A DNA stretch of 21,462 nt. It comes from Alectryocaccomicrobium faecavium. Lineage in GTDB: Bacteria; Bacillota; Clostridia; Christensenellales; Aristaeellaceae. The stretch lies in NCBI GenBank assembly GCA_018713425.1, contig DVOT01000210.1, forward strand, positions 1 to 21,462. The letters are read 5' to 3'. The notes beneath the pieces are model-generated. The model was not told the DNA's origin. It saw only the letters and a list, made by a program, of their open reading frames with translations, and searched no databases. Made by a program: the position numbers and the translations under genes. Below, in pieces: positions 1 to 5,951 of the stretch; positions within the stretch are counted from its first letter, which is position 1, and every line of letters starts with the position of its first letter.

Positions 1-101
1 GCGCTCGCTTTTTTCCGCCTGCGGCTTTTTCTGGAATTTCTCTGATTGGGCTTCCGCGGCGGCAAATCGCGCCCGGAAGAACGCCGGGAATACTGGCTCA
101 C
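1..101 (-). CDS. Partial leftward gene, N-terminus only (basic protein)
   Basis: A GTG start (bases 99-101, minus strand) follows a GGGGGG-rich ribosome binding site at 109-114 and a promoter at 134-162. The frame then stays open for all 33 codons to the window edge. The visible N-terminus is extremely basic and polar (SQYSRRSSGRDLPPRK, then a KSRRRKK cluster). Such a tail is common at the cytoplasmic end of membrane-anchored cell-envelope proteins such as penicillin-binding proteins, but no domain is visible and the product cannot be named. An in-frame ATG five codons upstream is an alternative start, but it would overlap the G-rich ribosome binding site. The gene is divergent from the ABC operon. 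The call rests on promoter, binding site and open frame only. Confidence 0.45.
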   Translation of the reverse strand, partial: MSQYSRRSSGRDLPPRKPNQRNSRKSRRRKKAS

Positions 102-133
102 AATCGCGCCCCCCATCTTTTGTACACTCTCAT

Positions 134-162
134 ATTATACCTGTGCTTTCCGCAAAATACAA
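134..162 (-). promoter_or_regulatory. Sigma-A-type promoter for the leftward partial gene
   Basis: On the minus strand, TTGTAT (157-162) and a perfect TATAAT (134-139) are separated by 17 bp. Predicted transcription start is near 127, giving a leader of roughly 25 nt before the GTG start at 101. Confidence 0.5.
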
Positions 163-318
163 GTCTTTGGCAGTAAATTCGCGGAAAATGGCGCATCTAC
201 GCCGCCACAATGGCAAATTCTGCCAACGCCTTTTTAGATGTATGCGTAGCGCGAAAAGTTCCCTTTGCTTGGGAGATTTTTTCCTTTTTAACCGAACAAA
301 TTTGAGAGGATTCGATAT

Positions 319-346
319 TTCTTAACGCCGCTTTATATGATATAAT
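319..346 (+). promoter_or_regulatory. Extended -10 promoter of the ABC transporter operon
   Basis: TGATATAAT at 338-346 is a full extended -10 element (TGnTATAAT). The -35 region is weak (TTCTTA at 319-324, 16-bp spacer), as often seen when an extended -10 is present. Transcription would begin near 353. The ribosome binding site GGGAGGAGAGG precedes the ATG at 378. The remaining sequence between 163 and 318 shows no gene; a 7-bp inverted pair (TTGGCAG 167-173, CTGCCAA 220-226) is its only visible structure. Confidence 0.55.
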
Positions 347-377
347 TTTCTTATCAGGACAAAAGGGAGGAGAGGAT

Positions 378-1439
378 ATGTTCTATTCCATCTTGCTGAA
401 CCTAAAAAGCCTCTTCCTGTACCGCAAACGCTACCTGGTCTCCCAGATCCTCACCTTTACCGCGCTGAGCTTTGTGGTGCTGACGGCGGCCAAGGTCATT
501 GCCGCGCACTCTGAAGTGGCCGATTTTGCCAACACGAACATTTATACTTTCGCCATTCGGGAAGATGCGCAACCCGCGGACCTCGCCGCCGCTCTCAACG
601 GCTTTTTGGAACTTGCCAATGAAAACGACGTCGTCCAGGTCTTTACGAACCCGCCCGGGGCAGATTCCTGGCTGTTGGCGGGCACCAACGCATTTGTGGA
701 TGAATTCTGGTATCAACAGAACATGGAAGAAGATTTCATTTTGACAGATGGATTCTATGCCTGGATGGACCCCGACTACTGGGGCGATGGCGCAAGCCTG
801 GATTTTCCGTACGTCTCTGTGCAAATCCGGGAAAATTCTTACACGGTTGCCGGTGTGGTGGACATGCCTCTCTACAACATGGCAGGGCTGGCGATCCGAA
901 ATGGCGTTTTTATCCCCCTGCGCAATTATCTCGCCTGCGGCTATCCCATCCAATCCGTAACGCTCCGCCTCTATCGCCCGCCCAGCGCGCAAACGCATGC
1001 TGCAATCGCCAGCCTGTTTAACCCATACGCGCAGGAAGCAATCGCGCCGCTCGCCCCTTCCTCCCCGCTGGCGGGCTGGGGCAGCATGCTCGCCGCGGTG
1101 TGCGTGCCTTTCATTGCGCTGTGCCTGTGTCTGGTTGCCATCCAGGCAAAATCGCTGTGCGTGGCCCGCCGGCAATTGATCTGGACAGAGCTCTGTGCCG
1201 GCGCCACCCATGCGCGCGTTTGGAGCGAATTCTTTTTGCAATTTTTGTTGCTGCTTTTGGTGGGAAATCTGTTGGCGGCTGTGCCCTCTGACATGGTTTA
1301 CACGATGCTGGACTACGAGCGGGCAATCGACGCGCGCATTTCCCTGGCTGTGCTCCTGGCCTACACCGGCTTTGCCGCCGCGCTCCTGGCTGTGGGCATC
1401 CATGCTGGCGTGCACAAATGCGCCCGGGAAGAGAGGTGA
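378..1439 (+). CDS. FtsX/MacB-like ABC transporter permease, subunit 1
   Basis: This 353-residue protein has the layout of a MacB/FtsX-type half permease. One N-terminal membrane helix (about residues 20-43) is followed by a roughly 190-residue extracytoplasmic domain and three closely spaced helices (about 236-256, 285-301 and 322-345), ending in a short basic cytoplasmic tail. Proteins of this family usually do not form a classic channel; they couple ATP hydrolysis to conformational change of the external domain, for example in peptide, lipoprotein or drug export. The ATG has a strong GGGAGGAGAGG site upstream. The next gene starts 6 bp downstream and encodes a second protein of the same topology; the ATPase follows, so the two permeases probably form a heterodimer. 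The family call is from topology and context; the substrate is unknown. Confidence 0.75.
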   Translation: MFYSILLNLKSLFLYRKRYLVSQILTFTALSFVVLTAAKVIAAHSEVADFANTNIYTFAIREDAQPADLAAALNGFLELANENDVVQVFTNPPGADSWLLAGTNAFVDEFWYQQNMEEDFILTDGFYAWMDPDYWGDGASLDFPYVSVQIRENSYTVAGVVDMPLYNMAGLAIRNGVFIPLRNYLACGYPIQSVTLRLYRPPSAQTHAAIASLFNPYAQEAIAPLAPSSPLAGWGSMLAAVCVPFIALCLCLVAIQAKSLCVARRQLIWTELCAGATHARVWSEFFLQFLLLLLVGNLLAAVPSDMVYTMLDYERAIDARISLAVLLAYTGFAAALLAVGIHAGVHKCAREER

Positions 1440-1445
1440 GGATTC

Positions 1446-2642
1446 GTGCGAAAACGGCTGCGGCTTTTGCGCTATGCCTGGCGCGCTATGGGGCTGCAAT
1501 ACTGCCTTTTGCTGTGCCTCATTGCCATCACAGCGTTATGCGTACAGTTCACCTGTGTGCCGCCGCTGACCAAACTGGTGCAATATACGAGATACATGGG
1601 CGCTGGTTTGGAAAACGCGGCTTTTTTCCAGGCGAACCCGCATTTTTACGAGCGTTGGTCGGACGGCTGGAATTTCAGCCGCGATTTTCCGGATTATCTG
1701 GAAGCCCGGCAAATCATCGATGGCCTTGCCCAGCGGGCGCTGTGCCGCTCCGATTCCGCGGACTTAGGGGCAAACGAACGGATTCGGCTCTATGTGTGCA
1801 ATGAAACGCTACTGCGCAACCTGGATTTGCCGGGCGATGCTTCCCGCGCCTTGCTGGAATATCGCGAGCGCGCGGATGGTGCGTCCTATATTCCCCTGAT
1901 GCTTGATGAGCGCCTCCGCGCGACCTATGCCGTTGGCGATGTGCTGGAGCTCAAAATTCGGGGAAATGAGCGCAGCTTCCCGGCGATCGTTGCTGGATAC
2001 CTTGCGAGCGATTACGAGCTTCCCTATAGCGGGCAATCTGGCAGCTATATGTTTATCGATTATATTTTTTCCCGGGATACCAGCGGCGATTGCATTGCCC
2101 TGTGCGTGAGCTGCCCGGAATTGGGCCTGGACGCGGATGAATACACCTACAGTAAGTTCCTGCTCTTTCCGCCAGAGGGCGAACGGGTGGAAGACGCCAT
2201 CACGGATTGGCAAGCGTGCCTGCTGCGGCATGGCATAGGGAACGTCACCACGCTGCGCCAAATGCGCGCGCAAGAACTCGCTTTGAATTTCACGGGGCCA
2301 GATGCGATGTTTGGCCTGGTCGCCTTGCTTTCGCTGGCGCTGCTGCTGGTAGGCCTGCGGGGCTTTATGGCGAATATGGCAGAGAAGCTGGAAAATCAGG
2401 CGAGCGTATACCGCCTGCTGGGGATTGCACCCGGGCAATGGCGCGCCGTCATGCTATGCGCCTATGGCATTCCCGTCACGCTTCTTTTGTTGGCGGCGCA
2501 ATGCGCGATTTTTCTCCTGTATGCGGACACCACCATCCCCTATACGCACATTCCCATCACCCTGGTTACCTTATGGATGGCAGCAGCGTTGGTATTCCCC
2601 CTGTTGATCAAAACGCTGCGGCCGCTCCGGCCGAAATCTTAA
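1446..2642 (+). CDS. FtsX-like ABC transporter permease, subunit 2
   Basis: This 398-residue protein starts with GTG, preceded by an AGGTGAGGA site that overlaps the stop of the upstream permease gene (6-bp gap). A basic N-terminus leads into a helix at about 17-38, then an extracytoplasmic domain of about 245 residues, then three helices (about 287-306, 334-360 and 371-391). The cytoplasmic stretch after the second helix (ENQASVYRLLGIAPGQWRAV) resembles the coupling region of FtsX-family permeases, where a 'R.LG' segment contacts the ATPase. The gene is followed after 16 bp by the ATPase gene. It is the probable heterodimer partner of the first permease. The two proteins share topology rather than obvious sequence identity. 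Substrate unknown. Confidence 0.8.
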   Translation: MRKRLRLLRYAWRAMGLQYCLLLCLIAITALCVQFTCVPPLTKLVQYTRYMGAGLENAAFFQANPHFYERWSDGWNFSRDFPDYLEARQIIDGLAQRALCRSDSADLGANERIRLYVCNETLLRNLDLPGDASRALLEYRERADGASYIPLMLDERLRATYAVGDVLELKIRGNERSFPAIVAGYLASDYELPYSGQSGSYMFIDYIFSRDTSGDCIALCVSCPELGLDADEYTYSKFLLFPPEGERVEDAITDWQACLLRHGIGNVTTLRQMRAQELALNFTGPDAMFGLVALLSLALLLVGLRGFMANMAEKLENQASVYRLLGIAPGQWRAVMLCAYGIPVTLLLLAAQCAIFLLYADTTIPYTHIPITLVTLWMAAALVFPLLIKTLRPLRPKS

Positions 2643-2658
2643 GCGGAGGAGAAAGACC

Positions 2659-3342
2659 ATGTATCCCATAGAGTTGAAGGGCATTTCCAAAGTGTATCAC
2701 CCGGGGCAGCGCTGGGCGCGAACCGCGCTGCACGACATTCACCTCTGCATCGCGGAAGGCGAAGCATGCGCGCTGATGGGCGCATCGGGCAGCGGAAAAA
2801 CGACGTTGCTCAAAATCATCGGCCAAATCCTTGCGCCCACTTCCGGCGAATGCCGCATCCATGGCGTAAACACCGCCGCGCTATCCGAGCGGAAAAAAGC
2901 GCGCATCCGCAACCAAACGATCGGATTCATTTTTCAGGATTTCGGGCTGGTGGAAGACCGCAACGCCCTGGAAAACACAGCCATGCCATTTTTGTTCGAT
3001 CCAGAGATTTCCTATGCTCAGGGCAAAAAAATGGCGCTGGAGGCGCTGGAGCAGGTCGGGCTTGCGCATCTGGCCAAGGAACGGGTTTCGCACCTTTCCG
3101 GCGGCGAGCGCCAGCGGGTGGCAATTGCGCGCGCCATGGCCAAGCGGCACGATATCCTGCTGGCCGATGAGCCGACGGGACAGTTGGACACGGAAACAGC
3201 GCTGCATATTATGCAGCTTTTGCAGGCCATCCAGAAAAGCGGCACGACATTGCTGGTGGCCACGCACAATCCCCTGGTGGCCGCCCATTGCACGCGGCAA
3301 ATCGTTCTCAAAGATGGCGCATTGGCTGACGTTGGAACGTAG
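2659..3342 (+). CDS. ABC transporter ATP-binding protein, MacB/LolD type
   Basis: At 227 residues this is a complete single nucleotide-binding domain of the MacB/LolD/FtsE type that powers export complexes from the cytoplasmic face. All motifs are visible: Walker A GASGSGKT (residues 41-48), the Q-loop FIFQDFGLVEDRNALEN, the signature LSGGERQRVAIARAM, Walker B ILLADEPTGQLD with its catalytic glutamate, and the H-loop histidine in LLVATHNP. The ATG follows GGAGGAGA with good spacing. It is the last complete gene of the three-gene operon; no membrane-fusion protein, sensor kinase or response regulator is seen beside it, so the signal and cargo remain unknown. Forty bases downstream lies a short ORF with a strong ribosome binding site that may be the remains of a fourth gene. 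Confidence 0.92.
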   Translation: MYPIELKGISKVYHPGQRWARTALHDIHLCIAEGEACALMGASGSGKTTLLKIIGQILAPTSGECRIHGVNTAALSERKKARIRNQTIGFIFQDFGLVEDRNALENTAMPFLFDPEISYAQGKKMALEALEQVGLAHLAKERVSHLSGGERQRVAIARAMAKRHDILLADEPTGQLDTETALHIMQLLQAIQKSGTTLLVATHNPLVAAHCTRQIVLKDGALADVGT

Positions 3343-3382
3343 AACCGCAACAGGTTTCGGAACCAAAAGAAAGGAGGGGCCT

Positions 3383-3469
3383 GTGAAAAAACTTTTGTTG
3401 TGCTTTCACAGCCCTCAGAGCATTGACAAAGCTGATATTTTATTCGAAATTGCAAGATTTTATTTTTAA
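3383..3469 (+). pseudogene. 28-codon ORF with strong RBS, possible gene-start relic
   Basis: AAGGAGGGG at 3371-3379 lies at good distance from a GTG at 3383, which opens a frame starting V-KKLLLCFHSP and stopping at TAA 3467-3469. It begins 40 bp after the ATPase stop, where a fourth operon gene would be expected, and a lysine-then-leucine start is typical of exported proteins. The reading becomes AT-rich and ends after 28 codons, just before the hairpin repeats. It may be a truncated gene start, a tiny peptide, or chance. The first 31 bases are also part of a direct repeat recurring at 3836-3866, which argues for a rearranged region rather than an intact gene. Confidence 0.3.
3385..3415 (+). 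repeat. 31-bp imperfect direct repeat, copy A
   Basis: This segment matches 3836-3866 in the same orientation at about 26 of 31 positions; the shared core runs from AACTTTTG to TTTCACAGCCC. Copy A is also embedded in a hairpin, with CTGTGAAA near 3381 pairing with TTTCACAG ending near 3412. Confidence 0.6.
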
Positions 3470-3518
3470 ATAGCGCAATCTTATGATTTTTAAGTTTCTA
3501 ACCCATCGGTCAGCTTTG
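3427..3518. repeat. 9-bp inverted repeat around an AT-rich segment
   Basis: CAAAGCTGA at 3427-3435 is the exact reverse complement of TCAGCTTTG at 3510-3518. The enclosed bases are mostly A and T, in clear contrast with the GC-rich genes on either side. No coding frame is credible within it. Confidence 0.4.
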
Positions 3519-3537
3519 CTGATAGCGTAGTAGAACG

Positions 3538-3590
3538 ACCCCTCAGTCGGCTAACGCCGACAGCTCCCCTTACGCAGGGGAGCCTTTTGG
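3538..3590 (+). repeat. Double-hairpin intergenic repeat, copy 1
   Basis: The element begins CCCCTCAGTCGGC and consists of a small hairpin (GTCGGC 3546-3551 with GCCGAC 3556-3561) directly followed by a larger one (GCTCCCCT 3563-3570 with AGGGGAGC 3576-3583) and CTTTTGG. The same design, CTCAGTC stem plus AGCTCCCC stem, occurs inverted at 3721-3778. From general knowledge such elements are dispersed in many copies in genomes of gut Clostridia. Confidence 0.7.
3563..3588 (+). terminator. Rho-independent terminator after the ABC operon
   Basis: An 8-bp perfect stem (GCTCCCCT / AGGGGAGC) with a 5-nt loop is followed by CTTTT. It is part of repeat copy 1 and is the first convincing terminator after the ATPase gene. 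Confidence 0.6.
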
Positions 3591-3720
3591 GAAGTGCTAC
3601 ATCATAAGAAACAGCATCAACTAAACATATCTACATAAAACGAAATGCATATGGCACGAATTATTGACTGAAACAGATAAAAAATCTTTGGACAGTGTGC
3701 CTCTATGCGGCGCGGCAGCG
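3591..3720. other. AT-rich spacer between the two repeat copies, no gene seen
   Basis: About 130 bp between the inverted repeat copies. It is AT-rich up to about 3690 and GC-rich near 3710-3720. No reading frame with a ribosome binding site, RNA fold or promoter is convincing on either strand. Confidence 0.5.
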
Positions 3721-3778
3721 TCCAAAAGGCTCCCCTTGGAATCAAGGGGAGCTGGCAGCGAAGCTGACTGAGAGGTTA
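3721..3778 (-). repeat. Double-hairpin intergenic repeat, copy 2 (inverted)
   Basis: Read on the minus strand it begins AACCTCTCAGTCAGC, has a small imperfect hairpin (CAGC/GCTG) and then the GCTCCCCTT / AAGGGGAGC hairpin followed by CTTTTGGA. It closely matches copy 1 in design and sequence but lies in the opposite orientation. Confidence 0.7.
3724..3752 (-). terminator. Rho-independent terminator of the leftward nifJ-pepF side
   Basis: On the minus strand a 9-bp perfect stem (3744-3752 with 3729-3737) and 6-nt loop are followed by CTTTT. It is the first strong terminator-like structure for leftward transcription leaving the 86-residue protein gene, and faces the copy 1 terminator. Confidence 0.6.
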
Positions 3779-3835
3779 CCTTGCGCATTGCTTTTGAAGA
3801 TGGAAACCGGGTTTGGCGATGATCAGAGAGGTTGC

Positions 3836-3866
3836 GAAAGAACTTTTGCTGTTTTTTCACAGCCCC
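3836..3866 (+). repeat. 31-bp imperfect direct repeat, copy B
   Basis: Second copy of the 3385-3415 sequence, same orientation, 451 bp away. It lies just beyond the stop of the leftward 86-residue gene. Read on the minus strand it starts GGGGCTGTGAAAAAACAGC, a small self-complementary end; a resemblance to insertion-sequence ends is possible but unproven. Confidence 0.6.
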
Positions 3867-3872
3867 TTCCGT

Positions 3873-4133
3873 TCACAGATCATCCGGCATTTCGTATGTA
3901 CCGTTGTTCATCCGCTCGACGATGCCGCCGAGGTCGTTCGGATCCTGCTTGATTTCCGCCATGGGATCGTCGCTGAGCATGGCTTGCAGCTTTGCGTCCG
4001 TATCGTGCTCCCACGGCCTGTCGTTCGCCTTCATGGCGTTGTGCACGGCAACGCGCTCCAGCGCCCGGTTGCCCTTGGCCGCGTTGGGAATCACGCTGCG
4101 ATAGAGGTTCCTGAAGTGGTCAAACACTCCCAT
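3873..4133 (-). CDS. 86-residue hydrophilic protein of unknown function
   Basis: I do not recognise this protein. It starts at an ATG preceded by GGGAGGG at 8-bp spacing, nearly the same leader as that of pepF upstream. It is soluble in character, with no signal peptide or membrane helix. It has a basic N-terminal part (FDHFRNLYRSVIPNAAKGNR), a middle of mixed charge and an acidic C-terminus ending PDDL. The stretch from residue 42 on is rich in Asp, Met and Pro. It begins 44 bp after the pepF stop with no terminator between, so it is probably cotranscribed with pepF. A role linked to peptide turnover would be guesswork. Codon use looks like that of its neighbours, supporting a real gene. Confidence 0.65.
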   Translation of the reverse strand: MGVFDHFRNLYRSVIPNAAKGNRALERVAVHNAMKANDRPWEHDTDAKLQAMLSDDPMAEIKQDPNDLGGIVERMNNGTYEMPDDL

Positions 4134-4177
4134 ACGTTTTCCCTCCCAAACAATTGTTTCCCTAAGTGCGAAGCCCG

Positions 4178-5932
4178 TTAGGCCAGCTTTTCCATTTCAT
4201 CGATCATCTTTTCCACCACAGAGAGGGACTTGCGCCAGAAGTTCACATCCGTAACGTCGATGCCCACGCGCGCGGCCACATCCTTCACGTCGCCCAATCC
4301 CGTGGCAGCGAGCAGCGCGTCGTATTCCGGCAGGAATGCCTCTCCCTTTTCCAGATACCGCTCGTACACGCCCAAGCCAAACAGCAGACCGAACGCATAA
4401 GGGAAATTGTAAAAATGCAGACTTGCGGAATAATAATGCGTTTTGCAGGCCCACATATAGGGATGCAGCGCGTTTTCATCCAGGCCGTCGCCATAGGTCT
4501 GCTTCTGCGCGTCGAGCATGATTTCCTTGAGCTCATCGGGCAGCATGGTGTGATCCTTTCTGCGCTCGATCACTTCGGATTCGAACAGGAAGCGGCTCAA
4601 AATGTCCACCACCACTTGCGCCGCGTTGCCAATCTGCTGGTCGAGCAGCATCAAGCGCTCCTGAGGATTCGCACCCTCTTGCAATTTGGCGACCAGCATC
4701 GTCTCATTGAAGATGGACGCGGTTTCCGCCAGCGTCATCGGATAATCGGCGTTGAGGATGGACAAATGCTTCACACAATCGCCATGGTACGCGTGCCCCA
4801 GTTCATGCGCCAGCGTGCTGACGGAATCCAGGCTGCCCTCGAAATTCGCCAGCACATAGCTAATGCCCAGCGGATGCACGCCTGCGCAGAACGCGCCGCC
4901 CTGCTTGCCCTCGTAGGGGAACGCGTCGATCCAATGTTCCTCAAACGCGCGGTCGATGAATCGGCTCATTTTTTCACTGAACTGGCCGAATACCTGCACC
5001 AAAAGCTGGCGCGCTTCTTCCAGCGTGTAGGTCTTGCCCGCCGCGCCAATGGGCGCGAACAAATCATAAAACGGCAATCCGCCCTCGTGCCCCAAATGGC
5101 GCGCCTTGGCGCGGAAATAGCGCCGGAACGCGGGCAGGGATTCGCGCATGGCGGTGAGCATGGCGTCGAGCGTCTGCCGGTCGATCTTCGCGGCGTCGAG
5201 CGCGGTATCGAGCACGGTATCGTAATGCTGCAATTCGCACAGGGTCAGCGCTTCGCCCTTGATGCCGTTCAGGCAGGCGGCCATGGCCAACTCGATGCGC
5301 GGATAGGAAGCCAGTTCGGCTTCATAGGCCCGGCGGCGCACCGTCGCCTCTGGCGAAGTCGCCATGCCGCGCACCGTGGACAATGGCAGGGATTGCTTTT
5401 CTCCATCGATTTCCATCTCCACCATGTGCGTGGCCGTTATCTGGTCGGAAAGCTGGCTCCACGCCTCGCCGCCGGTCATCTGCATCTTGAGCACCGGGCC
5501 CTCGATGGCCGGATCCATCACGTGCGCCGCGTCCTTCACCATGGTCTTGAGCATGTATTCGTGTTCTTTGAGCAGCGGTTCGCGCGCGATCAGCGCGTCC
5601 AAACCTTCGACCTTGCTCACATAGCGCATGAAGGCAGAACTCGTTTGCTGCATTTCCACCTGCGCGCGCATCAGCTTATCCATCCAGGCGAGCGCTTGCT
5701 CGTTTTTCGCGTTGGTCGCCAAATTGAGAAAAATGAATTCCCCCACCAGCGCCATTTTTTCCGACCGCTTTTGCGCGGTGCGCACCGCCTGCACGAGCAG
5801 CGCGCCCACGTCCGCCGGTTTTTCCTGCAGGAGCACCGCCAGTTCCTGGTTGAGCGCCTGCGCCTGCGCAAAGTCCGCCGCCAGTTTCGCATCGTCAAAG
5901 CCGCTATACATCTTCGTCAAATCCCAGTGCAA
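4178..5932 (-). CDS. pepF: Oligoendopeptidase F, M3 family zinc metallopeptidase
   Basis: This 584-residue cytoplasmic enzyme cleaves short peptides and belongs to peptidase family M3 (M3B, the PepF group), whose members are usually about 600 residues. The zinc site is intact: HELGH at residues 376-380, with the third ligand expected at the glutamate of MTLAETASIFNE (about residue 403). The N-terminal half is the helical PepF domain that restricts substrate access; the C-terminal part carries the aromatic HYYSASLHFYNFPYAFG segment typical of the family. The start is TTG, with GGAGGG at 8-bp spacing. It follows the secreted peptidase-like gene by 19 bp and precedes the 86-residue gene by 44 bp, so these three likely share a transcript. 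A nutritional or peptide-recycling role is the family norm. Confidence 0.93.
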   Translation of the reverse strand: MHWDLTKMYSGFDDAKLAADFAQAQALNQELAVLLQEKPADVGALLVQAVRTAQKRSEKMALVGEFIFLNLATNAKNEQALAWMDKLMRAQVEMQQTSSAFMRYVSKVEGLDALIAREPLLKEHEYMLKTMVKDAAHVMDPAIEGPVLKMQMTGGEAWSQLSDQITATHMVEMEIDGEKQSLPLSTVRGMATSPEATVRRRAYEAELASYPRIELAMAACLNGIKGEALTLCELQHYDTVLDTALDAAKIDRQTLDAMLTAMRESLPAFRRYFRAKARHLGHEGGLPFYDLFAPIGAAGKTYTLEEARQLLVQVFGQFSEKMSRFIDRAFEEHWIDAFPYEGKQGGAFCAGVHPLGISYVLANFEGSLDSVSTLAHELGHAYHGDCVKHLSILNADYPMTLAETASIFNETMLVAKLQEGANPQERLMLLDQQIGNAAQVVVDILSRFLFESEVIERRKDHTMLPDELKEIMLDAQKQTYGDGLDENALHPYMWACKTHYYSASLHFYNFPYAFGLLFGLGVYERYLEKGEAFLPEYDALLAATGLGDVKDVAARVGIDVTDVNFWRKSLSVVEKMIDEMEKLA

Positions 5933-5951
5933 CGTTTTTCCCTCCGATTTT

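Noticed and set aside
402..1499. A 365-codon minus-strand frame antisense to the first permease
   Set aside because: His/Gln-rich shadow; the plus strand shows membrane helices, a binding site and operon structure.
3538..3778. CRISPR array or a complete insertion sequence in the convergent gap
   Set aside because: Only two copies in inverted orientation, no regular spacers, no cas genes and no transposase frame.
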